Shown here piece after piece: positions 52,600 to 60,567 of a DNA stretch of 64,000 nt. The translations under genes and the position numbers were made by a program. A model generated the notes under the pieces. That model was given only the letters and a program-made list of their open reading frames with translations. It searched no databases and had not been told where the DNA came from. This DNA is from Micrococcaceae bacterium Sec5.8 (lineage in GTDB: Bacteria; Actinomycetota; Actinomycetes; Actinomycetales; Micrococcaceae). The stretch spans positions 434,001 to 498,000 of the forward strand of contig CP143429.1 of the NCBI GenBank assembly GCA_039636775.1. Direction: 5' to 3'. Each line of letters starts with the position of its first letter. Position 1 is the stretch's first letter.

Positions 52600-52980
52600 A
52601 TGGATTTCAAACTTGAGCTGGTCTTTGTCCCCGTGTCCGATGTGGACCGCGCCAAGGATTTCTACGTCAACAAGGTGGGTTTCAACGCAGACTTCGACGA
52701 GCGGCCCTCGGACGGCATCCGTTTCGTTCAACTGACCCCGCCCGGCTCGGCGTGCTCGATCGCCATCGGAGAGGGCCTGACCGACGCGCCTCCCGGTACC
52801 GCCCCCAGCCTGCAGGTGGTGGTCAGCGACATCCAACAGGCCCACAGGCAATTGAAGGACGCCGGCGTGGACGTCAGTGACATTGATGTCCAGGACTGGG
52901 GACACTTCGTCTACTTCGCCGACCCCGACGGCAACAAGTGGGCGCTGCAGTTCATCCCCAGCCGTGCCGGCGGTCAATGA
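52600..52980 (+). CDS. VOC-superfamily (glyoxalase-like) protein
   Basis: 126 residues in one betaalphabetabetabeta-type unit: LELVFVPVSDVDRAKDFYVN, FDERPSDGIRFVQLTPPGSACSIAIGEGL, LQVVVSDIQQAHRQLKDAGVD, HFVYFADPDGNKWALQFIP. The C-terminal DPDGN motif with a downstream strand is typical of VOC proteins. Function unknown. Confidence 0.85.
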   Translation: MDFKLELVFVPVSDVDRAKDFYVNKVGFNADFDERPSDGIRFVQLTPPGSACSIAIGEGLTDAPPGTAPSLQVVVSDIQQAHRQLKDAGVDVSDIDVQDWGHFVYFADPDGNKWALQFIPSRAGGQ

Positions 52981-53007
52981 CCTATCGGCAGTGCGTCGGC
53001 CTCAGGT

Positions 53008-53778
53008 TTAGTACCAGTTGTGGGCGTAGTGGAAGTTCAGGGCACCGCACGGTGAGCCATAGCGGTCCTTGACGTACTGCAGGCCCCAATTGATTTGGGT
53101 TCGGTAATTGGTGCGGTAATCCGCGCCTGCGCTGGCCATCTTCTCGGCTGGCAGGGACTGGACCACGCCGTAGGCGCCGCTGCTCGGGTTGGTGGCGGTG
53201 GTCTTCCAATCCGACTCCTTCGTCCAGAGTTTCATCAGGCACTGCATCTCATTGGCGGCCCAGCCGCGGGAGCCCAACTGGCTGGCAGCGTAGGCCTGCG
53301 CACCGGCGGGGTCGTCCACGGCAACGGGAGCAGGTGCGGGGACCGGAGCGGGGGCAGGTGCGGGGGCAGGAACCGGCGCCGCGGCCGGTGTGTCGGCGGG
53401 CTTTACTTGGGTGGACTGGGCTGCGAGGCCACTGGGAGGGATGTTGGCCTGGGTCCCCACTAGTACATGCTCAAAGTTGAGGCGCGGCAGGGGATCGGCC
53501 GTGACGGCCGACTGCGTGGCGCTGCCCGCGGTGGCCGTGGCGCTGCCCGCGCTGGCCGTAGGGGCTGCGGGTTGAGCCGCCTGGCCGGCGGCGCCGGCCC
53601 CTACCAGCACCGCGCACGCTGCAGCGATAACCGCCACGCGGCGTCCGGTGGAGCCCGCGGGGCCGGCGCGCCGGGACAGGGCAGATGCTGGTTTTGCCGG
53701 CTCGGCGCGGTGGCGCGAAGCTTCGGAACGGGTCTTTGCAGCGCCGTCAGGGCGCGTTTGTGCCTCGGATTTGGTCAT
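53008..53778 (-). CDS. Secreted transglycosylase-like cell-wall protein
   Basis: 256 residues. A cytoplasmic basic N-terminus precedes a signal/transmembrane helix (VAVIAAACAVLVGAGAAGQA), then a Pro/Ala linker (PAPAPAPAP) and a C-terminal lysozyme-like domain. That domain carries the catalytic-type Glu in CLMKLWTKESDWKTTATN, the GAYGVVQSLPAEKM turn and a Cys pair in YGSPCGALNFHYAHNWY. This is the resuscitation-factor/aggregation-promoting type of muralytic domain. It is preceded by a c-di-AMP riboswitch, as many such genes are. Confidence 0.88.
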   Translation of the reverse strand: MTKSEAQTRPDGAAKTRSEASRHRAEPAKPASALSRRAGPAGSTGRRVAVIAAACAVLVGAGAAGQAAQPAAPTASAGSATATAGSATQSAVTADPLPRLNFEHVLVGTQANIPPSGLAAQSTQVKPADTPAAAPVPAPAPAPAPVPAPAPVAVDDPAGAQAYAASQLGSRGWAANEMQCLMKLWTKESDWKTTATNPSSGAYGVVQSLPAEKMASAGADYRTNYRTQINWGLQYVKDRYGSPCGALNFHYAHNWY

Positions 53779-53782
53779 GATC

Positions 53783-53975
53783 GCCTCTCAACGCCTGCGG
53801 AGTTAGCTGTCGGGTTCGGATGAGGTCACCCGGCCGCACGGAATCTCACGTGTCGGCTTCACCCCGTGGGGGCAATCTGCGCAAATGCCCGGGAACTCTG
53901 GGTCCCCCGCCTCTGCCTGGTCCAGCGGAATCCGGGAGGCGGCAGAGCTTGGCGTGCATCCGGATGCGCGGCCCC
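53783..53975 (-). ncRNA. ydaO/yuaA-type c-di-AMP riboswitch
   Basis: The minus-strand leader shows the conserved blocks of this riboswitch in order: ACGCCAAGCTCTGCCGCC, then AGGCGGGGGACCCAGAG, TTTGCGCAGATTG, GGGGTGAAGCC, and the 3' block CCCGAACCCGACAGCTAACT followed by CCGCAGGCGTTGAGAGG. The 3' strand of the P1 stem contains the GAGAGG that would be the ribosome site, 6 bp before the ATG, suggesting control of translation start. In actinobacteria this RNA precedes cell-wall hydrolase genes and turns them off when c-di-AMP is high. Confidence 0.88.
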
Positions 53976-53990
53976 CTTGATGACCGCACC

Positions 53991-54019
53991 CTAAAACGGT
54001 ACAGGATGCGAGCCGTCAA
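53991..54019 (-). promoter_or_regulatory. Candidate promoter of the riboswitch transcript
   Basis: TTGACG (complement of 54014-54019) as -35, a 17-bp spacer, and a poor TTTTAG -10 (complement of 53991-53996). Transcription would begin near 53985, close to the predicted riboswitch 5' end. Confidence 0.4.
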
Positions 54020-54137
54020 GTCACATTACGATAACGGCTGTCCCTTGTGGCGGCGTGGCGTCTTGCCGCCGCTCCGGTCTGCGTGGCGTGCCCCCGAGTC
54101 CTCCTCGGTGGTTCCACTCAGGCCGGGGGACGTGGCC

Positions 54138-55751
54138 CTAACGGCCCGCTCCCGGGTGGCCGGTGTTCTCCGGAGGAGAGGTCGGCGGAAGGCATACCGT
54201 GAACTCGGTCCGGCCCGGCACTGAGGTCACGCTGACGGTGCCGCCGTGGGCCTCGACAATCGACTGCACAATCGACAAACCCAGCCCGCTGGTTCCCTCG
54301 GCCGATGCGGCCGTAGCGGCGGCGGCCGCGGGGGACCCCGGAACTGCACGGGGCGGGTGGGCAGGGAGGTGCGGGAGATGCTTCCGGCCGGGTGGCGGCG
54401 CCGCACCGGTCAGCGGATTCTTCCGGGACGCGTCGGCCCGCGTGAACCGTGCGAAGATGCGGTCCACGAACCCTGGGGCGATCCCCGGGCCGTTGTCCGT
54501 CACGGTCAGAACGGCACTCCCGTCAGCGGCGCGCTGCACTCCAGTCACCACCATGGTGCCCGGGCCGGTGTGTTTACGCGCGTTGGACAGCAGGTTGGCC
54601 AGCACCTGGTGGAGCTGGGTCGCGTCCCCGCGGACCACCACCGGCTCTTCCGGAAGTTCCAGATGCCAGATGCGGTCCGGGGCCATGACTTTCTCGTCAC
54701 TGACCGTCTCCACGGCAAGTTGTGTGAGATCCACTTCGCTGAGCTTCAGCGGTTGGCCCTCGTCCAGGCGCGCCAGCAGCAGCAGGTCCTCCACCAGGGT
54801 GGTCATCCGTTCGGACTGGCTCTGCACCCGGGCGAGGGACTTTTCGCCGTCGGGCGTGAAGTGCTCGGTCATCCGCATCAGTTCGGTATAGCCACGGATG
54901 GCGGTCAGGGGAGTGCGCAGTTCATGGGAGGCATCCGCCACGAACTGCCGGACCTTCATTTCACTTTTCTGCCGGGCTTCGAGGGCGCTGGACACGTTGT
55001 CCAACATCAGGTTCAGGGCGTGGCCGACGCTGCCCACCTCAGTTCCGGGATGCGCCGCGGAGGCCGGCACACGCATGGCGAGGCCCACTTCACCGGCATC
55101 GAGCGGCAAACGCGATACCTGCGTGGCCACCCCGGAGAGCTGGTCCAGAGGCTTCATGGTGCGGCGGATCAGCGCGGTGCCGGCCAGTCCAATCACCACA
55201 AGACCGCCAGCGGAGACCAGAACCATGGTCCAGACCAGTGACGCCAGCGTGTTCTGCTTCTCGGCGAGCGGCAGCCCGGTGACGATCACGTCGCCGTCCG
55301 GGGTGCTGGCCGCCACCAGCCGGTAGGCCCCGGCGGAGAGCGTCCGGTTCACGGGATCGCGCCGGGTGGAGAGCTTTAGAAGAACCTCGTCGTCCTCATC
55401 GGTGAGCGACTTCGGGGTGGCGTCCTCGGCAAGGAAGCCGGCGCTGCGGACCGAATCGTCCACGATCCTGGCGTTCAGGGTACCGATCCCCTGGCCGCGC
55501 GCCTCCAGGGGATCCCCCCGTCCGCCGGAGCGGCCAAACTCGCGGGTCCGGTCGGCGGCCTGCACCAGCTGGTTGTCGAGTTGCTTGGTCAGGAACGAGT
55601 CCATCGAGGCGTAGCTGACAATCCCGACAGCACCACAAATGGCCACGAGCAGGGCCATGGTGACAAGAACAAGCCGGGTGCGCAGATGCCAGGTGGACGG
55701 GTTGCGCCAGGTGAGCCCGGAGGGGCGCAGCGGGCGGAAACGTTCAGGCAC
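54138..55751 (-). CDS. Two-component sensor histidine kinase
   Basis: 537 residues. Two hydrophobic helices (VTMALLVAICGAVGIVSYASM; TMVLVSAGGLVVIGLAGTAL) flank an extracytoplasmic domain, then HAMP, then HisKA with FVADASHELRTPLTAIRGY (His ~275). The ATPase domain has the N-box VLANLLSNARKHTGPG and the G2-type GTSGLGLSIVQSIVEAHGG. Between N- and G2-boxes there is an unusual Pro/Ala/His-rich insertion (about residues 440-490). It follows the response regulator gene by 3 bp. Confidence 0.92.
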   Translation of the reverse strand: MPERFRPLRPSGLTWRNPSTWHLRTRLVLVTMALLVAICGAVGIVSYASMDSFLTKQLDNQLVQAADRTREFGRSGGRGDPLEARGQGIGTLNARIVDDSVRSAGFLAEDATPKSLTDEDDEVLLKLSTRRDPVNRTLSAGAYRLVAASTPDGDVIVTGLPLAEKQNTLASLVWTMVLVSAGGLVVIGLAGTALIRRTMKPLDQLSGVATQVSRLPLDAGEVGLAMRVPASAAHPGTEVGSVGHALNLMLDNVSSALEARQKSEMKVRQFVADASHELRTPLTAIRGYTELMRMTEHFTPDGEKSLARVQSQSERMTTLVEDLLLLARLDEGQPLKLSEVDLTQLAVETVSDEKVMAPDRIWHLELPEEPVVVRGDATQLHQVLANLLSNARKHTGPGTMVVTGVQRAADGSAVLTVTDNGPGIAPGFVDRIFARFTRADASRKNPLTGAAPPPGRKHLPHLPAHPPRAVPGSPAAAAATAASAEGTSGLGLSIVQSIVEAHGGTVSVTSVPGRTEFTVCLPPTSPPENTGHPGAGR

Positions 55752-55754
55752 TGA

Positions 55755-56495
55755 TCAGTCCGCTGGTTTGAGGACGTAGCCTGCGCCGCGGACCGTATGG
55801 ATCATGGGCGGGTGGTTGGCATCGACCTTCTTGCGCAGGTAGGAGATGTACAGCTCCACAATGTTGGCCTGGCCGCCAAAGTCGTAGTCCCAGACCCGGT
55901 CCAGGATCTGGGCCTTGCTGACAACGCGCTTCGGGTTTTCCATGAGGTAGCGCAGCAACTCGAACTGGGTGGCCGTAAGGTGCAGTTCCGCACCCGCACG
56001 CTTCACTTCGCGTGTATCGACGTTCAGGACGAGGTCTCCGACCACAAGTTCGGCGGTGTCCATGGCAGCCACCCCGGAGCGCTGGACCAGCCGGTGCAGC
56101 CGCAGGAGCACCTCTTCCATGCTGAAGGGCTTGGTTACGTAGTCGTCCCCGCCGGCAGCCAGCCCGGTAATGCGGTCCTGGACGGCGTCCTTTGCGGTCA
56201 GGAACAACGCCGGCACCTCGGGAGCGAAGGCGCGGATCCTGCCCAGCAGCTCCACGCCGTCGAAGCCGGGAAGCATCACATCGAGCACCAGCACGTCGGG
56301 GCGGAAATCCTTGGCGAGCTTCATGGCCTCGGGTCCGTCGGCGGCGACAGCCACCGACCAGCCCGCCATCCGCAGCCCCATGCTCATCAGCTCCGAGAGG
56401 CTCGGCTCATCGTCCACCACCAGGGCTCGGATGGGGGAACCGTCCGGATGGGTGAGCTGCGGGAGGTTGTTGGTCATGGAGTGCGAGGTGGCCAT
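55755..56495 (-). CDS. OmpR-family response regulator
   Basis: 246 residues. The receiver has DDEPSLSELMSMGLRMAGW, the phosphoacceptor Asp in PDVLVLDVMLPGFDG (~67), and KPFSMEEVL. The winged-helix effector has LTATQFELLRYLMENPKRVVSKAQILDRVWDYDF and VELYISYLRKKVD...IHTVRGAGYVL. With the downstream kinase it forms the system most like MprAB/TcrXY-type regulators. The signal is unknown. Confidence 0.94.
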   Translation of the reverse strand: MATSHSMTNNLPQLTHPDGSPIRALVVDDEPSLSELMSMGLRMAGWSVAVAADGPEAMKLAKDFRPDVLVLDVMLPGFDGVELLGRIRAFAPEVPALFLTAKDAVQDRITGLAAGGDDYVTKPFSMEEVLLRLHRLVQRSGVAAMDTAELVVGDLVLNVDTREVKRAGAELHLTATQFELLRYLMENPKRVVSKAQILDRVWDYDFGGQANIVELYISYLRKKVDANHPPMIHTVRGAGYVLKPAD

Positions 56496-56852
56496 GGGAC
56501 AACTCTCCGATCTGCCGGTTAGGTGCGGCTTTGGGGATCCTGTGCGGCGCCTGTGAATCCCAGCCTAGCGAGCTGGGCACGGAGAGGAGCGGCGGGCGGA
56601 CCGCGATTTTCGCAGTTTTCCGGCGACCACTCTGTGGACTGCTGGACAACCGATAGTAAGTAGGCGAACGGTTTGGCACTATCGGTCTACCGTGAACATC
56701 TGCAGAAAAAGAGTCCGTCTGATCGAACTTTGTTCGGATTGCCGAAGAATTTGCAAACCACTGCAGTGGAGCAGCAGGGGATCTGACGGCTGACAGAATT
56801 GTGATGTGCACTACACTTGGGGATTTCGTCTCGCATGGTGGACATTGGCGCC

Positions 56853-56881
56853 CATTGTTACTTGCAAGTGTTCATTGTTAC
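56853..56881. promoter_or_regulatory. 9-bp direct repeat, 20 bp apart, upstream of the winged-helix gene
   Basis: CATTGTTAC occurs at 56853-56861 and 56873-56881, separated by exactly 20 bp centre to centre (two helical turns), with the palindrome ACTTGCAAGT between. This spacing suits winged-helix regulators. The rest of the 620-bp gap 56496-57118 is AT-richer than its surroundings and has no convincing gene. Confidence 0.4.
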
Positions 56882-57118
56882 GTTGCACACTTCAACTGTG
56901 AACAAGTACTCAACAGCACCTGCAGCCGCAGATTCCTGGATCAGCGCACCCGCTGGTACCCGGAAGCGCTGTTGTCGAATGCACGCCTAACTTTTACACC
57001 CCAAGAGTTTCTAGGCATTCGCCCCAGCCCAGCGTCGGGCGCCCTCCCCAGTTTTCATTGCGGGGAAAAGTAGCATTCGAGCCGCGATGACGGCCATTCA
57101 CATTGAGGTAAGCATTCC

Positions 57119-57982
57119 ATGTCAGTTGCATCCGGATACGTCCACATCTCCGTCCGAAACGCCAGCAAGGCCGGCCAGGCTTCCGGGATCCGCCAGGGCT
57201 TCGGCGGCCGGGCACCTTTGGCCCCTGCAGGGTCCGGCAACAGCTTTCCCGCGTCCGGCTTCGCGCCGCAGGGATACAACCCCACCTCCTACGGCCAGCT
57301 CCGCGCTGTTCCGCCGGCACCGGCCACGGCACCGACTCCTGTGATCGCTCCCGGGACCGGAAGCCCCGTCCGTCCCGTTCCGAGCGACAACGTTGCCCGC
57401 GGATTTGTGCTTTACATGGGGATCGATGAGGAAACCGCCGCGTCTGCCGGCACGTCCATCGCCAAGCTCGCCCAGGAGATCCGCGCCTACGCCCAGTCCC
57501 TGGTCTCCGGCGCTGAAAGCTATGCGGCCGTTGCCGTCGCCCCGGCCAGCGCAACCGGTTCCGCGCTCGACGTCGTCCGTTCCACCTTCGGTGACCCCAC
57601 GGTGGGTGCCCGCCAGCGCTCGGACGCCGCCCGCCTGCAGCAGCCGCAGGACCCGCGTCCCTCCGGCGTGCTGATCGACCTTGCCCGCCGGGAAGTGGCA
57701 CTCGACGGGGAATCCCTGAACCTCACTTTCAAGGAGTTCGAGCTCCTCAATTACCTCGTGGAGAACGGCACCCGGACCGTAGGCCGTGATGAACTGCTCG
57801 AAGGGCTGTGGCGGAACGCCGAAGAAGTCCCCAATGAGCGGACCATCGACGTCCACATCCGCCGTCTGCGCTCCAAGCTTGGCCGCCTCGCCAACACAGT
57901 CCGGACCGTTCGCGGCCAGGGCTACCGGTTCTACGAGCATCCTGAAGTTGTGGTCTGGGCCGCGCCGGAATACTCGATCTAA
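57119..57982 (+). CDS. Orphan winged-helix (OmpR-type effector) regulator without receiver
   Basis: 287 residues. The last ~100 are a Trans_reg_C winged helix (LDGESLNLTFKEFELLNYLVENGTRTVGRDELLEGLWRNAE, then TIDVHIRRLRSKLGRLANTVRTVRGQGYRFYEH). The N-terminal ~90 are Gly/Pro/Ala-rich, and a ~55-residue alpha/beta region (GFVLYMGIDEETAASAGTSI then AKLAQEIRAYAQSLVSGAES) sits where a receiver would be, with no Asp phosphoacceptor. It has a strong hairpin after its stop. The regulated genes are unknown. Confidence 0.85.
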   Translation: MSVASGYVHISVRNASKAGQASGIRQGFGGRAPLAPAGSGNSFPASGFAPQGYNPTSYGQLRAVPPAPATAPTPVIAPGTGSPVRPVPSDNVARGFVLYMGIDEETAASAGTSIAKLAQEIRAYAQSLVSGAESYAAVAVAPASATGSALDVVRSTFGDPTVGARQRSDAARLQQPQDPRPSGVLIDLARREVALDGESLNLTFKEFELLNYLVENGTRTVGRDELLEGLWRNAEEVPNERTIDVHIRRLRSKLGRLANTVRTVRGQGYRFYEHPEVVVWAAPEYSI

Positions 57983-57994
57983 CGTTCAGCCCGG

Positions 57995-58035
57995 CGCAGG
58001 CGCCCGTCCCGCACGCGGGGCGGGCGCCTGGGCGT
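57995..58035 (+). terminator. Terminator hairpin after the orphan regulator
   Basis: CAGGCGCCCG (57997-58006) pairs with CGGGCGCCTG (58021-58030), with CCCGC/GCGGG inner pairing. The stem is very GC-rich; only a short GTT follows. Confidence 0.65.
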
Positions 58036-58088
58036 TAACGCCGTTCACAGGCGCGGCGACCTGCCCGTGCGCCACTAGGATTGGTTCC

Positions 58089-58616
58089 ATGAGCGCGCAT
58101 CACATGAGACGGCTGGTGATCATGCGCCATGCCAAGGCGGACTGGCCCGGCGGCGTCGCCGACCACGACCGGCCGCTGGAAGAACGCGGCCACCGCGACG
58201 CCCCGCAAGCCGGCAGATGGCTGTTGAAGCATGGCGTGGTCCCCGATTTCATTCTTTGTTCCAGCGCCTTGCGCACGCGGCAGACGTGCACCTGGGTCTG
58301 CCACGAGCTCGGAGACAAGGCACCGACGCCGAAACTGGAGCACGGGCTTTATGCGGCCTCCGCGTCGCGGATGCTGACTGTTATTAACCACGTTCCGGAC
58401 ACCGTGACCACCCTCCTGGTCATCTCGCACATGCCCGGCGTGCAGGACCTTGCCATGCACCTGGCCTCCCGCGACTCCAACCATGATGCGTACATGGACG
58501 CCGCCACACGGTACCCCACCAGCGCGCTGACCATTCTGGAGACCGAGAAATCCTGGGCTGAACTGGACGGCCAGGAAGCGAGACTCACGCGTTTCAAGGT
58601 TCCACGGGCCACGTAG
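58089..58616 (+). CDS. SixA-type phosphohistidine phosphatase (histidine phosphatase family)
   Basis: 175 residues. The catalytic RH motif is in LVIMRHAKADWPGG (~15), the second His region is TTLLVISHMPGVQDLAM, and ALRTRQTCTWV provides the phosphate-binding Arg. The fold resembles the SixA phosphatase that dephosphorylates histidine phosphotransfer proteins. The start ATG is 14-15 residues before the RH motif. Substrate unknown here. Confidence 0.88.
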   Translation: MSAHHMRRLVIMRHAKADWPGGVADHDRPLEERGHRDAPQAGRWLLKHGVVPDFILCSSALRTRQTCTWVCHELGDKAPTPKLEHGLYAASASRMLTVINHVPDTVTTLLVISHMPGVQDLAMHLASRDSNHDAYMDAATRYPTSALTILETEKSWAELDGQEARLTRFKVPRAT

Positions 58617-58742
58617 CTTTCCGGCCCGGCCTGCACCGTTCGGGTCCGCTGTCCGGGTGCATAGTCAGGCGCCCCATTCTGCGGTTTACTGATGCTGTTC
58701 ACTCGCGGACGTAAGGCGATCGAGAGAGAAGGCGGAATCATC

Positions 58743-59291
58743 GTGGATTCAGGACAGCTTATTGGACTCATCGTCGGCATCGTGGTGGTGCTGGCGATCG
58801 TGATTGTGGCCATCATGCTCGGCCGCAAACGCAAGGCAGCGGCAAACCGCACCAAGGCCGTGGAAATGCGGGAGCAGGCCAGGACCGAGGAGATCGGCGC
58901 GAGGGAGCGCGAGGCGAAGGCAGCGCGCGCCGAGGCGGATGCCAAGCAGGCGGAAGTGGAGGCCGAGCGGCTCCGGGAGGAAGCCCGCGGCCGGCAGCAG
59001 GAAGCCGAGCAGGTCCGCTCCGGCGTGCAGGACCAGCTGCGGAAGGCCGATGAACTGGACCCCGACGTCGCAACCGGCAAACGCGGCCACGAACAGGGCC
59101 AGGCGACCCCAGACGTTTCGGGCACTGAGGAGCTTCGCCGAGACCGCAGCGACCGCAACCCCGGCCAGGGCGGGCAGCCCTCCCCCCTTGCGGGCGACCA
59201 GGCCCACCACGCTGAGGTCCCCGGCAGTGAGCTTCCACCCGAGCAGGGCCACACCGGCGAACCCCGCAGCGATCCTCCCCGGAACCTCTGA
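58743..59291 (+). CDS. Membrane-anchored coiled-coil protein
   Basis: From GTG at 58743 (VDSGQLIGLIVGIVVVLAIV) the product has one N-terminal transmembrane helix. A long charged coiled coil (REQARTEEIGAREREAKAAR then AEADAKQAEVEAERLREEAR) and a disordered, Gly/Pro/Asp-rich tail follow. AGAAGG lies ~12 bp upstream. A frame start at 58692 is unlikely as it only adds basic residues. This type of protein is widespread in Micrococcaceae; function unknown. Confidence 0.75.
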   Translation: MDSGQLIGLIVGIVVVLAIVIVAIMLGRKRKAAANRTKAVEMREQARTEEIGAREREAKAARAEADAKQAEVEAERLREEARGRQQEAEQVRSGVQDQLRKADELDPDVATGKRGHEQGQATPDVSGTEELRRDRSDRNPGQGGQPSPLAGDQAHHAEVPGSELPPEQGHTGEPRSDPPRNL

Positions 59292-59295
59292 GGAT

Positions 59296-59937
59296 TTATC
59301 TGCTCGCACCGCCGCGTTGGCGGGTCGTGTTTTGCGTCGTGGTCCGGGCCGCCGGTCGAGGGGCCGCTGTCCGGGACGGTGCGCGTGGCGGCGTGCGTGG
59401 CGGCGTGCGGCGGGCAGGGCCGGCCGCCGGGCGCCGCGTAGACGGCGCCGGTCCCCTTGTCGCCGGCGCCTGGCCCCGCGTGGTTGCCGCCGGGCGGCGC
59501 AGGGGAGCGCCGGTGCTTCCACTGCGCGGACGCCGCCCTTTGCCCGGCAGGACGGTTCCGGCCAGCAACAACAGCAAGGTGGCCGCGCCGGCGGTGGCGG
59601 CGAGGTAGAAGTACAAGTCCGGATGGGTTGTATCCACGGGGGACGACAGTGCGGCCGGGTCTGCGTTGAAGGCCAGGCCCCATTGGCGCAGGAACGCGAT
59701 GCTGAACGCGGTGAAGAGGGTGCTCCCGATTCCGCTGGCCACCAGGGTGCGGTGCCGCCGGCGGATGACCACCTCTGAGACGCAGGCCACGTACGCTGCG
59801 GCGGAGGCCGCAAGGAACCACGCGAACACCGTTTCATGCAGGGTGATCCCGGCCAGCACCAGCAGTGCCAGCGCACTGACAAACGCTCCGATGGCGAACT
59901 TGCCGCAGTTACCCATGTGGCCCATGAAGACAATCAT
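59296..59937 (-). CDS. Membrane protein with Arg/Pro-rich cytoplasmic tail
   Basis: 213 residues. Four hydrophobic helices (FAIGAFVSALALLVLAGITL; FAWFLAASAAAYVACVSEVV; ASGIGSTLFTAFSIAFL; LYFYLAATAGAATLLLLLAGTVL) are followed by ~85 residues of low-complexity Arg/Pro/Ala/Thr sequence. The C-terminal tail resembles disordered linkers of actinobacterial membrane proteins. Starts at 59925 or 59916 are also possible. It ends 5 bp from the convergent coiled-coil gene. Confidence 0.7.
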   Translation of the reverse strand: MIVFMGHMGNCGKFAIGAFVSALALLVLAGITLHETVFAWFLAASAAAYVACVSEVVIRRRHRTLVASGIGSTLFTAFSIAFLRQWGLAFNADPAALSSPVDTTHPDLYFYLAATAGAATLLLLLAGTVLPGKGRRPRSGSTGAPLRRPAATTRGQAPATRGPAPSTRRPAAGPARRTPPRTPPRAPSRTAAPRPAARTTTQNTTRQRGGASR

Positions 59938-59949
59938 CCCCGAGCGGGG

Positions 59950-60567
59950 CTACTTCACGACGTAGCCGCGCATGGATGCCATGATTGCCGTAAGGCTTTG
60001 CTCCCGCGTGCGCTCCGGGTTGTAGGTCTGCCGATCCAGGCCCACCCCGAAGCACGCGCCGAAAATGGCGGTCTCCAGACTGCCCCGGGACACGGCAGGG
60101 TCCACGGGGTAGACGGCAGCGACGGCGTCAATCGCCGCTCCCACTACGGTCAGCAGTCGTCCGCGGAGCTCGGTGAAGGTGTCCTGCCATTCACTGGCGG
60201 TCCGCCAGTTCTCGCTGACCCACAACCGGGCGAAGGACGGATACTCGTCCATGAAGTCCATGGCCTGTCCGATCATTTCGTCCATCGCCATGAGCGGGTC
60301 CACCGAATCGTCCCTGACGCTCAGCAGCCGGGCCAACAGGATGTCCACTCCATGGTGCAGCAGCTGGGCGATCAGGTCCGATTTGCTGCCGAAGTTGTAA
60401 TAGACCGTGCCCTTGGACACCCCGGCCGCCGCGGCAATCTCATCGACCGTCACGCCGGCCACGCCGCGCTCGCCAAGCAGGTCCATCGAGGCCTCAAAGA
60501 GCTTCTGCTTGGTCGCGTTGGTGCGCGCCGGCCTGAGCTTCTTCGTGGTGTCCGTGGGGCTGCTCAT
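59950..60567 (-). CDS. TetR-family regulator of the YhgE/Pip operon
   Basis: 205 residues. HTH: ATKQKLFEASMDLLGERGVAGVTVDEIAAAAGVSKGTVYYNFGSKSDLIAQLL at ~18-70. The ligand domain contains EYPSFARLWVSENWRTASEWQDTF. The ATG overlaps the upstream permease stop (ATGA), so it is the last gene of a three-gene operon. The operator is presumably the 20-bp palindrome before the first gene. Confidence 0.93.
   Translation of the reverse strand: MSSPTDTTKKLRPARTNATKQKLFEASMDLLGERGVAGVTVDEIAAAAGVSKGTVYYNFGSKSDLIAQLLHHGVDILLARLLSVRDDSVDPLMAMDEMIGQAMDFMDEYPSFARLWVSENWRTASEWQDTFTELRGRLLTVVGAAIDAVAAVYPVDPAVSRGSLETAIFGACFGVGLDRQTYNPERTREQSLTAIMASMRGYVVK

Noticed and set aside
56801..57073. 90-residue frame starting MMCTTLGDFV
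   Set aside because: It lies in the promoter gap of the orphan winged-helix gene, has atypical codon use and no family resemblance.
58749..59933. 394-residue minus-strand frame
   Set aside because: It overlaps the membrane protein (59296-59937) and the coiled-coil gene in another frame; composition is Arg/Pro/Ala noise.
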